From: Datisca glomerata
Lineage: Eukaryota > Streptophyta > Magnoliopsida > Cucurbitales > Datiscaceae
Reading direction: 5' to 3'
DNA length: 64,000 nt
NCBI GenBank assembly: GCA_003255025.1
Contig: QANY01005361.1
Span: forward strand, 568,715-632,714
How positions within the stretch are numbered: the first letter of the stretch is position 1; every line of letters begins with the position of its first letter. This document shows, one piece after another, positions 10,791 to 21,691 of the stretch. The notes under the pieces were generated by a model, which was not told the DNA's origin, made no database searches, and worked only from the letters and a program-made list of their open reading frames with translations. The position numbers were made by a program, and so were the translations under genes.

Positions 10791-11400
10791 TAGTGGTTGA
10801 CTCTACTTTTTGATGGATATTAGACTGTGCAGCCATTAACCATATATGTTATTCCTTACATTGATTCAGGGAATCCATAAGGCTTGACGAGGGTGAATTC
10901 ATCTTTCGTTGGGGAATGAGCCTAGTATCAGTTATATCAGTTGGAACTATTAAATTGTCATTTGATAACTGTTTTTTGGTTTTACGAGATGTTTATTATA
11001 TTCCATTTTTTTAGAAAACCCTTATTTCAGTAGCCTGTTATGTGACTAACTCTACTTTTTTGTGACTTGTAGACTCTGTAGCCACTAACAATATCTGTTG
11101 TTCCCTGCAGGGGTTCAAGAAAACCAAAAGTCTGACGAGGGCGAGTTCAGCTTCCGTTGGGGAATGGAGCACTAGTATCGGTTGTATTAGTTGGAACTAT
11201 TAAATTGTCATTTGATAACAGTTTTATGATTTTGGGAGATGTTTATTATATCCTGGTTTTTTGGAAGAATCTTATTTTAGTAGCTAGTTTAATGGAGCAA
11301 GGATTCTGTATGAATTTTATTGATAAAGATATTTGCATTTTTAGAAATGATTGCTTAATTACTACTGCACGTTTGATAAATAATTGTTCTATGTAAAACC
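10791..11400 (+). pseudogene. copia-1 protease region, tandemly duplicated
   Basis: 10791-11037 and 11038-11287 are two diverged copies of one 247-250-bp unit, sharing TTGGAACTATTAAATTGTC, TTTGATAAC and GATGTTTATTATAT. The copia protease signature is LDSGATNH followed by hydrophobics. The first copy gives LDCAAINHIC and the second LVDSVATNNIC, so both have damaged active sites. The second copy leads into a longer open stretch (11157-11396) with FMILGDVYYILVFW. The aspartic protease would normally cleave the Gag-Pol precursor. Confidence 0.7.
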
Positions 11401-11429
11401 AATAGTCTCAATGATGGTCTATAGTAAAC

Positions 11430-12377
11430 TTTAAGTGTGGGATCACTACTCACATGTGAATCATGTATAGAAACAAAATGACCAAGAGACCCTTTTCAAT
11501 GAAGGGTGAAAGTGCCACTCAATGCCTCGAACTCGTACATATTGATGTATGTGGGCCATTGAATATCCAAGTAAGAGGAGGTTATGAATACTTCATAACC
11601 TTCATTGATGACTACTCGCATTTTGGACAAGTTTATCTAATGCGCCAAAAGTCTTAAACTTTTGAAAAGTTCAAAGAGTACAAGGCTATGGTTGAGAAGC
11701 AATTAGAGAAACAAATAAAAACACTACAATCCAATCGTGGTGGAGAGTACTTGCTAGGAGATCTTGAGGACTTTCTTAAGGAAGAAGGTATTCTTTATCA
11801 GCTTATAGCATTTGACATTATAGAGCAGAATTGTGTGTCAGAGAGAAAGAATCAAACTCTGATGGATATGCTTAGATCCGTGATGAGTAACTCATCATGG
11901 ATCTAACCATATCCCTCAGAGTTACTCATCCCTCCCAGATTCATTCTGGGGATATAGCTTGGAAACAACGAAATATATTTTGAATCAAGTTCTGTTAAAG
12001 ACGATGCGTAGTGCACCATATCAAAGATAGAGTGGACGATAGTCATCTGTAAATCACCATAGGATATGGGGATGCCCGACACATGTTCTGAGACCAAAGA
12101 CAGGCAAGTTGGCTAGTCGATCAAAATTATGCATATTTTTAGGATATCCCGATGGAACAAAGGATACGTCATTTATAGTTAAACCGACAAGAAAAAAATA
12201 TTTGTGAGCACGAATGCACATTTTCTTCTTGAGGACTATATAAGAAATGTGAAGTCGAGAAGCACACTTTTGCCAGAGGAATTATTGAGTGGGAGAGCAC
12301 CGACTCCCCAATCAAAAATTGTTCATTATTCAATAATGGAAGAACTATAATAGGAGTTAGAGCCTAGGGAGCGTCAA
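11430..12377 (+). pseudogene. copia-1 integrase, cut by a gypsy insertion
   Basis: Integrase normally joins the cDNA to the genome. KMTKRPFSMKGE is followed by the core with first Asp in LVHIDVCGP, second in YEYFITFIDDYS, DNA-contact RGGEYL, and Glu in VSERKNQT, so the D,D,E residues are all still present. Frames shift at about 11657 and 11905. The second break lies at a palindromic duplication (11855-11923). The upstream His-His-Cys-Cys zinc region is mostly lost. Past 11930, frames with HSGDIAWKQRN-like and GYGDARHMF-like stretches lead into the linker before reverse transcriptase. The coding sequence stops at 12377, where the gypsy LTR begins. Confidence 0.8.
11855..11923. repeat. 34-bp-armed palindrome within integrase
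   Basis: 11855-11888 and 11890-11923 are reverse complements with about three mismatches around a single central A (11889). The core arms are GTGATGAGT and ACTCATCAT. The left arm is normal integrase coding sequence; the right arm is an extra inverted copy, after which normal coding resumes. Confidence 0.85.
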
Positions 12378-14701
12378 TGTAACGCCCTGATTCCCGAGGG
12401 TTAAAAATGCTTGAAATTTCAAAATTCAAAAATTCCCCAATTTAATTGAAACCCTAATTTGAGAAAATCCCCCAATTGAAAACCCTAATCTTGCCCTAAT
12501 TTTTAACCTTAAATAGCGGAAGCATAAAAATTATTTTAAAATAATATTAACTCATTAAACTGAAATAAATGATTCATTAAACTGTAATAAAGTGAAGCAT
12601 GAAAATCCATATGACATGAAAGATTAAACATAAATATTCATAAATATCTGAAATAATTGAAGTCAACAGAAATCATAATTAAACTTAGAAATCATAGTCG
12701 TGCTTACAATAACAGTCCCTCACTCCTCCGCTCACCATCATCTGCAACACAATCATCTATGGGGGGTGAGTATTAAAAATACTCAGTAAGTAAATTCACA
12801 TAATAATGAGTTTCACATGACATAAATGTAAACATATAACTCATGCAAATCTATTTCAGATGTTCACAGGTCACATAAAATACTTGTAACAATACATCGA
12901 TTTCATGATTAACATATAACTTGAACTTGTACTTATACATCCCAATACTTATACTTGCTTGATCATAATTCGACTAGAGATATCTCTCGATTAACAACCT
13001 AATCATAATTGTTCCACAGCTTGAACTTGTAACATGAAGATTACAGATTGGGTGTCCTAAAACTTGATATCACTTAAGGTTATCTGAACCTCAAGAACGT
13101 TAACATGAACATGGTGACACCCAACTGTATAACTTGATAACATGACGTGAACAAGCTGGTTACTTGATAATCAAGGGACATGACTAAATCTATTTCTTGT
13201 TTACTTATCACTTTTTACTTGAATTAATATTCATATTTCACGTTATCACATATATATATAAGTAAACATATAACTTGTTCATGAACATAAACACATAACT
13301 AATACATGTATAACTCAAAATATAATCATACATAACATGGTAAATAATTTCATCATAACATGGAAAACAAATAAAATACTTGATCATAAGATTGAACATA
13401 AAGAAATAATAAAAATAATTTCACATTATATATTCTGCACTTATAACATATAAACCGAATTATTATGTAAATCCACTTACTTGGATTTGCTACGAATTAA
13501 ATTCAGCAACTAATGACCTGCAATCCAAGGATCTCAGGTCACAACAAATTCATTTAATATCTAAAATTATTTAAATAACTAAGCGAGGTTGGGAACAGAT
13601 GGAAACCACATCGAGTGAAATTATCAAATGGTTTAAAACGGTTCAACAAGGTTTGGGTGGTCTGAATTGGTTCGGTTCTGCTGTTTTGGAACGGTTCAGT
13701 CTGGTCGGGTTGAACTGGTCTAGTCTGACCGAGTCGGTTCAATCCGGTCTGGTCTGACTGAACCGGTTCGGCCTGGTCTGGTATGAATGAATCGTTCTGG
13801 TTCAGGTGAACCGGTTTAAAAGAAGGGGAAAAATAGAAAAGGAAGATGAAGAAGAAGGGGAGAGAGAGACGCAACAGGGGGACGAAGGAGAGAGACACAG
13901 AACAGAGATGGGGGAGGGAGACGAAGAAGAGGGAGAGAGAGAAATGCACAAAGACGGGGGAGAGAGAGACAGAACAGAGAGGGGGAGAGAGAGAGACAGA
14001 ACAGGTAGGAGAAGGAGATGAAGAAGAGGAGAGAGACGCTTAGAGAGGGGGAAGAGAAAGAGAGACAGAACAGAGAAGGGGAAAAGAGATAGAGACAGAA
14101 CAGAGAGGGCGAAAGAGTGAGATAGAACAGAGAGGGGGGAACGAAGGAGAGAGACAGAACAGAGAAGGGGAGACGAAGGAGAGAGACAGAACAGAGAGGG
14201 TGAAGGAGACGAAGAAGAGCGAGAGAGAAACATACAGAGAGGGGGAAAAGAGATAGAAAGGTAGAATAGAGAGGAGAGACGAAGGAGAGAAAGACAGAAC
14301 AGAGAGGGGGAAGGCGACGAAGAAGAGGGAGAGAGAAATGCATAGAGAGGGGGAGAGAGAGATAGAACAGAGAGGGGGAAAAGAGAGAGAGAGACAGAGA
14401 GAGAGACACAGAGAGAGACACAGAGAGAGAGACAATAAATCATACCTTGATTAATGGAGGATAAATGTTGAAGAAGAAACTAGATGAAGTAGAGATGTGT
14501 AATCATATAAAAATGGGAGAGAGAAAGAGTTGTAGGTGGTTACAAGGATTAGCTTGAGATAGCAAAAAAGAGATTTTAGGGAAAATGGTTAAGAGAGAAC
14601 ACAAAGGAAACAAATAGAGTGGCTTAGGATGTAAGTGCATATATGGTGTAAGTGAGTTCTAAATTACAAAAATACCCTTTATTAAATACTTGGGTGTTAC
14701 A
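12378..14701 (-). repeat. Gypsy 3' LTR (left copy, 2,324 bp)
   Basis: It starts TGTAACGCCCTGATT and ends TTGGGTGTTACA. It matches 19133-21686 along its length, including the GAACCGGTT tract and the purine array. Compared with the right copy it has a 22-bp duplication near 12558 and a shorter purine array. The pyrimidine-rich CTCGCCTCCTT just right of it is the element's polypurine tract on the minus strand. Confidence 0.9.
13690..14435. repeat. Purine array and GGTCTGGTCTGACTG repeats in the left LTR
   Basis: 13690-13800 repeats GGTCTGGTCTGACTG and GAACCGGTTC words. 13813-14435 is almost purely purine on the plus strand, built from GAGAGACAGAACAGAGAGGG units of roughly 30-35 bp with GACGAAGAAGAGGGAGAGA interruptions. 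Long Ser/Leu-rich open frames on the opposite strand follow from the composition and are not genes. Confidence 0.9.
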
Positions 14702-14744
14702 TTCTCGCCTCCTTAAGAACTTTCATCCCCGAAAGGAAAATACC

Positions 14745-15500
14745 TTATGGGAATAACTCTGGATACTTGACACGTATCTCAGCTTCCTCAATCCGATGAT
14801 TTCTTACAAAAATACCCTTTATTAAATACGTGGGTATTACATGTTGCTTCCTTGATCCGATGATTTTTCCAAAGAATCTTGACTAGTTGAACCGTTCTAT
14901 TACGAAGAGTTTGTTTCCTGTGCTCTAGAACTCTGATTGGCTTCTCCTCATAAGTGAGATCATCACGAACTTGCAGAGGTTCAAAATCAATGACATGCAT
15001 TGGGTCAGACACGTAGTTATGAAGAATCGAGACGTGAAACACATTATGAACACCTGAAAGAGCTGGTGGTAAAGCGAGTCGGTATGCCAAAGGACCAATA
15101 CGATCCAAAATCTCAAATGCGCCAATAAATCTAGGACTCAGCTTCCCCTTGTGACCAAAACGCATAACACCCTTCAATGGGGCAACTTTGAGAAACACAT
15201 GATCACCCACTTCAAATTCGAGATCCTTCCTCTTGACATCTGCGTAACTCTTTTGCCTACTCTGAGCGGTCTTCATTTTATCTCTGATTTTCTGAATAGC
15301 TTCATTCATGGACTGAACCAAGTCAGGGTCCAAAAAATTTCGTTCGCCAACTTCATCCCAATGAACTGGCGACTGACATTTCTTTCTATAAAGTACCTCA
15401 AACGGAGCCATACCAATCGTCGCCTGATAACTGTTATTATAAGCAAACTCCCCGAGTGCGAAGTGCGCGTCCCAACTATCAGAGAAATACAAGACAAAAT
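14745..15500 (-). pseudogene. Gypsy integrase C-terminus and chromodomain-like tail
   Basis: The frame contains DSWDAHFALGEFAYNNSYQA and the plant gypsy block FEVLYRKKCQSPVHWDEVGE, then KLSPRFIGAFEILDRIGPLA and YRLALPPALSGVHNVFHVS, which mark the integrase C-terminal domain. It ends with PIRVLEHRKQTLRNRT and KILWKNHRIKEA, a degenerate chromodomain of the Tekay/Del type that normally steers integration to chromatin. The tail is disrupted: a 38-bp piece of the LTR start is inserted after KEA, adding a short false extension. The original terminus (ending KYPELFP and a stop at 14745-14747) lies beyond it. Confidence 0.85.
14782..14866 (-). repeat. LTR-start fragment inserted between duplicated 21-bp chromodomain segments
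   Basis: 14804-14841 matches the LTR terminus 14664-14701 over 38 bases with two mismatches. It sits between 14782-14802 and 14846-14866, two copies of GCTTCC..ATCCGATGATTT differing at two bases. In element orientation, the first 38 nt of U3 are embedded in the last codons of pol. Confidence 0.85.
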
Positions 15501-16270
15501 CTCAAAGCATATCTTCTAACGTCTGAATTGTTCGCTCAGATTGTCCATCAGATTGCGGATAAAAAGCTGTACTGAAATTCAACTATGTTCCCAAAGCTTT
15601 TTGTAGACTCGACCAAAAGTTTGACATGAACTGTGGATCCCGATCTGACACTATAGACACTGGAACCCCATGAAGTCAACAATCTTGTGAACATATAACC
15701 GAGCCCAATCCTCAACTAAAAAAGTAGTCTTACCATGCAAAAAGTGTGCAGACTTGGTAAGATGGTCAACCACAACCCAAATGGAGTTAAAACCCTTTAC
15801 CGTTCTCAGTAGCCCCAAAACGAAATCCATAATTACATGTTCCCACTTCCATTCAGGAATACTTAAAGGTTGTAAAACCTCATATGGTTGCTGTCTTTGA
15901 GCCTTGATCTGCTGACACGCCAAACACTTACTAATGAACTCAGCAATGTCACGCTTCATACCATTCCACCAATAATATAACTTTAAATCATGATACATCT
16001 TAGTACTACCAGGGTGGACAGTGTATGGTGAACTATGAGCCTCCATGAGCAATTCCTGCCTAATGAGTGCATGTTTAGGAACGCTGCTGAAATGATGGTT
16101 GAACTGTGATTGGGCTAGTTGCGCTGTAGTATCCTTTAGCAACACTTGAATCTCAGCACGTTTCAAATCCTCCAAAATATGTCCTTGAGAAGTAATAAGA
16201 GCTGCTGAGTGAGCTGATTTTTGACTTAAGGCATCAGCCACTACATTTGCCTTCCTGGGTGATAAATGAT
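15501..16270 (-). pseudogene. Gypsy integrase, zinc and catalytic domains
   Basis: The zinc-binding His-His-Cys-Cys motif is present (HSSPYTVHPGSTKMYHDLK then CLACQQIKAQ). The core follows with a WEHVIMDFVLGL first Asp, the VVDHLTKSAHFL block, then, in another frame below 15650, [12 protein letters not shown] (second Asp) and SDGQSERTIQTLEDML (Glu). Catalytic residues therefore survive, but at least one frameshift near 15650 and stops break the frame. It lies between RNase H and the chromodomain tail, as expected. Confidence 0.85.
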
Positions 16271-16279
16271 CTCGCAGTC

Positions 16280-16640
16280 ATAATCTTCACTAATTCCAAG
16301 CAACGGCGTTGCCTCATGTTAAGTTCTTTCTAAAGGTACTTAAGGCCCTTATGATCTGTGTAAATCTGACACTTACAGCCATACAAATAATGTCTCTAGA
16401 TCTTGAGGGCAAAAATAACTGCAGCCAACTCCAAATCATGAGTAGGATAATTCTGTTCATAAGGCTTGAGCTGACGAGATGCATATACTATGACCTTTCC
16501 CTGTTGCATCAAAACGTAACCCAAACCTCTTTTAGAAGCATCATTGTATATCATAATGTCGCTCTTACCATATGGAATGGTCAACACTGGTGTTGTCACT
16601 AATTTTTGTTTAAGGCACTCAAAACATTTCTCACAGTCGG
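16280..16640 (-). pseudogene. Gypsy RNase H
   Basis: The frame 16599-16396 reads [20 protein letters not shown], then [20 protein letters not shown] and [20 protein letters not shown], the standard gypsy RNase H with its Asp in YNDAS and Glu in HDLELAA. It would degrade the RNA template. The downstream continuation (LKI, then a stop) is out of frame. Confidence 0.85.
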
Positions 16641-17430
16641 TCGTCTAAGAAAAGGTGGCATTCTTCCTGGTCAACTGAGTAAGTGGGACAGCAATCTTTG
16701 AAAAACCTTCAATAAACCTTCTGTAATATCCTTCTAAACCCATAAAACTGCGAACTTCCCCAACATTTATCGGTTGAGGCCAGTTAAGCACTGCTTCAAT
16801 CTTAGACGGGTCAACCGAGATTCCATCTTGAGATACCACATGACCAAGGAATGACACTTGCTGAAGCCAAAACTCACACTTCTGGAATTTGGCATATAAC
16901 TAGTGTGTCCTTAATGTTTGCAAAACAATCCAGAAATGATTCATATGTTCGGCCTCCGATCTAGAGTACACCAGAATATCATCAATAAAGACAATAACAA
17001 AAGAATCCAGGTACTCCTTGAACACCCTATTCATTAAATCCATAAAGGCTGCCAGAGCATTAGTTAATCCAAACGACATCACTACAAACTCATAATGGCC
17101 GTAACGAGTGCGAAACACTGTCATAGAAATATCCTCATTTCGAATCTTGAGCTGATGGTATCCTGATCTTAAATCAATCTTAGAGAATATTGATGCTCCC
17201 TAAAGTTGATCGAATAAATCCTCAATGCACGGTAATGGATACTTATTCTTGATAGTGACTTTATTCAATTCCATGTAGTCAATGCATAGCCTCATTGATC
17301 CATCTTTCCTTTTAATAAATAACACTAGAGCACCCCGAGGTGAAATACTGGGTCTTATTAAACCCTTATCCAGTCATTAACTTCTTTCAACTCTACAGAT
17401 GTCATACGATTAATATGTGTCTTAGTTGTA
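16640..17430 (-). pseudogene. Gypsy reverse transcriptase
   Basis: The frame 17124-16900 contains [20 protein letters not shown] and the catalytic FIDDILVYS at about 16970-16990. 16857-16645 gives [20 protein letters not shown] and [20 protein letters not shown]. The N-terminal part (17430-17130) reads only in pieces with stops. The usual phrase [11 protein letters not shown] carries Leu-Ala where most relatives have Pro. This is the polymerase that copies the element RNA; it is interrupted here at several points. Confidence 0.85.
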
Positions 17431-17439
17431 TCCACAACA

Positions 17440-18106
17440 GAAGCTAAATAACCCAAGTTACCACGATCAAGTAGGCGTTGTACCTGCAAAGCAGATATAA
17501 CCTTTGGTATTGAGCATTGCTTGGATCCCTAAATTTGAAGCTAGGCCTACCAAGAGGTAAGAATCGAACTTCTTTTCGATAACAATCTATGTTGGAATAA
17601 TTTGCAGACAACCAATCCATCCCTAGTATTACATCAAAATCATGCATCCTTAGGACTGTAAGTCTAGCATACATAACATTATCTGCAACCATCACTGAAC
17701 AACTCTCTATCACCTTATTAGCTAGGAGGGTAGCTCCAGAAGGCGTAGAAACACATAATTCAAAACCCAAAGTCACAATAGGCAATGATGCATGAATTAC
17801 AAATGAAGTAGAAATAAAAGAATGTGTGGATCCAGAATCAATCAATGTGAAAGCTGAATGTTCTAATACAAGCAATGTACCTGCCAAAACTACATCCGAC
17901 TGCTCAGCTTCCTGGCGAGTTAATGCAAAAACTTTTCCTTTATCTCTACCACCAACAACATCACTGGTTTGTCCATGAGCAAGTAGAGGGCACTGTCTGA
18001 GGTAATGTCCAGTCTTTTCACACTTAAAGCAAGCATTGATCGCCATAAAACATTGACCAACATGATGTTTGTTACATGTAGCACATAAAGGATTTGATTT
18101 GATCAT
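17440..18106 (-). pseudogene. Gypsy zinc knuckle and aspartic protease
   Basis: An open stretch of 220 codons begins with MIKSNPLCATCNKHHVGQCF, then a complete CCHC knuckle CFKCEKTGHYLRQCP. It continues to the protease active site FTLIDSGSTHSFIS and the conserved ARLTVLRMHDFDVILGMDWL. The protease active site DSG is intact. The frame is open until the RT junction, so this is the best-preserved part of the element. It continues the upstream gag frame across a stop at about 18107. Confidence 0.85.
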
Positions 18107-18905
18107 CTATTTTTTTACATTGTAAGGACCCTGATGGGAATTCTGTGATTTTCTCTTTCCATGAAATGATTGCTCTGACCGAGGTGGTGCACGTGGTGGA
18201 AGATTCTGTTCCATCAGTAAAGCTGCCTCAACCACTGCTGCGTAGGTGGTATGCTTAAGAAGTGACACTGAACCCTTAATCTCTGGACGCAGTCCTCTTT
18301 TAATAGTCTGAGCCTTTCTTATCTCGTTATCCACATAATGCGTGGCGTATAAAGACAATTCTTCAAAATCTCGCTCGTATTTAGTTACACTCATAGCTCC
18401 TTGCGCAAGTCTGAGAAATTCGGCCTCCTTATGTGTTCTGACCGTGATCGAAAAATATTTCTCAAGGAAAAGTTCCTTGAAACGATCCCATGCCACTGGA
18501 TTACTATCGATGTCATGAGTTCTCCGTCTGAGCTCCCACCATTTCTGAGCCTCCCGTGTCAGCATAAAATGTTGCGCAAATAACCATCTGAATCTTAGAA
18601 AATGGCATAAACTGAAAAATCTGCTCCAGTCTTGCAATCCATTCATCAACTAGCAATGGATCGGATGAATGGCCATCAAATTCAGGTGGATTCAGCCTCC
18701 TGAAGGTCTGTGTCAACTGTATGTCCACTGGTGTTTCCTGTGGTTGTTCTACTTGTTGTGTCAAGCGAGCTGTAGACGTCTGCCTTAACAATTCCAAGAA
18801 CTCTTGAAACATCTCAATCATAGTTGCTGGAGGGTCAGTAGTAGGATTGAGTATTGCGTGACTGTTGTTGTTCCATGTAGGGAGCGCCATCGTACTGGTA
18901 ACCAT
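18107..18905 (-). pseudogene. gag: Gypsy gag
   Basis: The start ATG is taken at 18905 (MVTSTMALPTWNNNSHAIL), about 210 bases inside the primer site. The capsid core is recognisable: FRRLNPPEFDGHSSDPLLVD, EWIARLEQIF and, after a frameshift near 18560, REAQKWWELRRRTHD and WDRFKELFLEKYF. A later GAMSVTKYERDFEELSLYA block is typical of the retrotransposon gag family. The two frames overlap at 18513-18649, consistent with a small indel. Gag would form the virus-like particle. Confidence 0.85.
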
Positions 18906-19116
18906 ACAACTGAAGACTTACCAAAAGTCTAATTTTTAACGCGCAAAATAACATAAACGTAATCGAACGTGTCATAACGAATCTAAAGCATATCAACTGA
19001 TTCTATAGTTAAAACATATATATAACATGCGTACCTGACTTGTAAGATGATGGAGGAGCAGAGTGAGCGACATGCCATACTTTTTACGTAGAAAAGTCTA
19101 CAAAATCTAAAACCAT

Positions 19117-19129
19117 GGCTCTGATACCA
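19117..19129 (-). other. Gypsy primer-binding site (initiator Met tRNA)
   Basis: On the minus strand this reads TGGTATCAGAGCC, three bases from the LTR end at 19133. It is complementary to the 3' end of initiator methionine tRNA and fixes the element's orientation. Confidence 0.9.
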
Positions 19130-19132
19130 AAC

Positions 19133-20607
19133 TGTTATGCCCCGATTCTCGAGGGTTAAATATGCTTGAAATTTCAAAATTCAAAAATTCTCCAATTCAA
19201 TTGAAACCCTAATTTGAGAAAATCCCCCAATTGAAAACCCTAATCTTGCCCTAATTTTTAACCATAAATAACGGAAGCATAAAAATTATTTTAAAATAAT
19301 ATTAACTCATTAAACTGTAATAAAGTGAAGCACGAAAATCTGTATGACATGAAAGATTAAACATAAATATTCATAAATATCTTAAATAATGGAAGTCAAC
19401 AGAAGTCATAATTAAACTTAGAAATCATAATCGTGCTTGCTATGACAGTCCCTCACTCTTGCTGCTCAGCATCATCTGCAACACAATCATCTATGAGGGG
19501 TGAGTATTAAAAATACTCAGTAAGTAAATTCACATACTAATAAGTTTCACATGACATAAATGTAAAAATATAACTCATGCAAATCTATTTCACACGTTCA
19601 CAGCTCACATAAAATACTTATAACAATACATCGATTTCATGATTAACATATAACTTGAACTTGTACTTATACTTGCTTGATCATAATTCGACTAGACATA
19701 TACCTCGATTAACAACCTAATCAGAATTGTTTCATAACTTGAACTTAAACTTGTAACGTGAACATGACAGATTGAGTATCCTGAAACTTGATATTACTTA
19801 AGGTTATCTGAACCTCAAGGACGTTAACATGAATATGGTGACACCCAACTGTATAACTTGATAACATGACATGAACAATCTGGTTACTTGATAACGAAGG
19901 GACATGACTAAGTCTACTTCTTGTTTACTTATCACGTTTTACTTGAATTAATATTCATATTTCATGTTATCACATATACATAAGTAAACATATAACTTGT
20001 TCATGAACATAAATACATAACTAATATATGTATAACTCAAAATATAATCATACATAACATGGTAAATAATTTCATCATAATATGGAAAACACATAAAATA
20101 CTTGATCATAAGATTGAACATAAAGAAATAATATATACAATTTCACATTATATATTCTACACTTATAACATATGAACCAAATTATTATGTAAATCCACTT
20201 ACTTGGATTCGCTACGAATTAAATTCAGTAACTAATGACCTGCAATCCAAGGATCCTAGATCACAACAAATTCATATAATATCTAAAATTATTTAAATAA
20301 CTAAGCGAGGTTGGGAATAGATGGAAACCACATCGGGTGAAATTATCAAATGGTTTAAAACGGTTCAACAAGGTTCGGGTGGTCTGAATATGTTCGGTTC
20401 TGCTATTTTGGGCCGGTTCGGTCTGGTCGGGTTGAACTGATCTAGTCTGACCGAGTCGGTTCAGTCAGGTATGGTCTGACTGAACCGGTTCAGCCTGGCC
20501 TGGTCTGACTGAACCAGTTCGGCCTGGTCTGGTCTGACTAAACCGGTCCAGTTTAGGTGAACCGATTCAAAAGAAGGGAAAAATAGAAAAGGAAGACGAA
20601 GAAGAAG

Positions 20608-20649
<42 letters not shown>

Positions 20650-21388
20650 CGCAACAGGGGGAGGAAGGAGAGAGTGAAACAGAACAGAGAGGGGGAAGGG
20701 AGACGAAGAAGAGAGAGAGACGCACAGAGAGAAGGGAGAGAGAGAGATAGAATAAAAAAGGGGCGAGAGAGAGAGACATTTCAGAAAGGGGGGAATGAAG
20801 GAGATAAAGACAGAACAGAGAAGGGAATGAGACGAAGAAGAGGGAGAGAGAGACATAATAGAGAAGGGGAAAGAGAGAGAGACAGAACAGAGAGGGGGAA
20901 AAGAGAGAGAGACAGAACAGAGAGGGGGAGACGAAGGAGAGAGACAGAACAGAGAGGGGGAAAAGAGAGAGAGATAGAACAGAGAGGGGGAAAAGAGAGA
21001 GAGACAGAACAGAGAGGGGGAGACGAAGGAGAGAGACAAAACAGAGAAGGGGAGACGAAGGAGAAAGACAGAACATAGAGGGGGAGACAAAGGAGAGAGA
21101 CAGAACAGAGAAGGGGAGACGAAGGAGAAAAACAGAACATAGAGGGGGAAAGAGACGAAGAAGAGGGAGAGATAAACGCATAGAGAGGGGAAGAGAGAGA
21201 CAAAACTGAGAGGGGGAAAAGAGATAGAGAGAGAGACAGAACAGAGAGGGGGGAGAGAGAGAGAGACAGAACATAGAGGGGGAGACAAAGGAGAGAGAGA
21301 CAGAACATAGAGGGGGAAGGGGACGAAGAAGAGGGAGAGAGAAACACACAGAGAGTGGGAGAGAGAGAGACAGAACAGAGAGGGGGAA

Positions 21389-21420
<32 letters not shown>

Positions 21421-21686
21421 GAAATCATACCTTGATTAATAATGGAGGATAAATGTAGAAGAAGAAACTAGATGAAGTAGAGATGTGCAATCATACAAAA
21501 AGGGGAGAGAGAGAGTTGTAGGTGGTTACACGGATTAGCTTGAGATAACAAAAGAGAGATTTGAGGGAAAATTATTAATAGAGAACACAAAGGAATAAAT
21601 AGGGTTGCTGAGGGTGTAAGTGCATATATGGTGTGAGTGATTTGTAAATTACAAAAATACCCTTTATCAAATACTTGGGTATTACA
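19133..21686 (-). repeat. Gypsy 5' LTR (right copy, 2,554 bp)
   Basis: It starts TGTTATGCCCCGATT and ends TTGGGTATTACA. It is the partner of 12378-14701 and lies next to the primer site, so it is the 5' LTR in element orientation. It is about 230 bp longer than its partner, mainly through extra units in the purine array. By eye the pair is very similar outside the arrays. Confidence 0.9.
20380..21425. repeat. Purine array and GGTCTGGTCTGACTG repeats in the right LTR
   Basis: 20456-20560 has about three units of CTGACTGAACCGGTTC / GGCCTGGTCTGGT. 20580-21425 is a purine array of GAGAGACAGAACAGAGAGGG units, longer than in the left LTR. Open frames of more than 200 codons on the minus strand (Ser-Leu-Pro-rich) are artefacts of the array. 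Confidence 0.9.
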
Positions 21687-21691
21687 GTCGA

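Larger units (their letters stand above)
12378..21686 (-). mobile_element. Ty3/gypsy chromovirus (Tekay/Del-like), nested in copia-1
   Basis: This 9.3-kb element lies on the minus strand. Its 5' LTR is at 19133-21686, followed by the primer site, gag, protease, reverse transcriptase, RNase H, integrase, a chromodomain-like tail, and the 3' LTR at 12378-14701. Both ends are TG...CA. GTCAA (12373-12377) and GTCGA (21687-21691) flank it as a 5-bp target duplication with one mismatch. Removing the element and one copy joins the copia coding sequence in frame. The domain order and degenerate chromodomain indicate a plant chromovirus. Every gene has frameshifts or stops. Confidence 0.9.

Noticed and set aside
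13554..14443. Long Ser/Leu/Pro-rich open frames on the minus strand (up to 213 codons), and matching ones at 20461-21428
   Set aside because: All frames of the purine array are open because it lacks stop-forming bases on that strand. Overlapping frames give similar low-complexity proteins and none has a domain.
15151..15519. Plus-strand open frame of 122 codons, and similar plus-strand frames at 16309-16602 and 18401-18583
   Set aside because: These are opposite-strand shadows of the gypsy integrase, RNase H and gag coding sequence.
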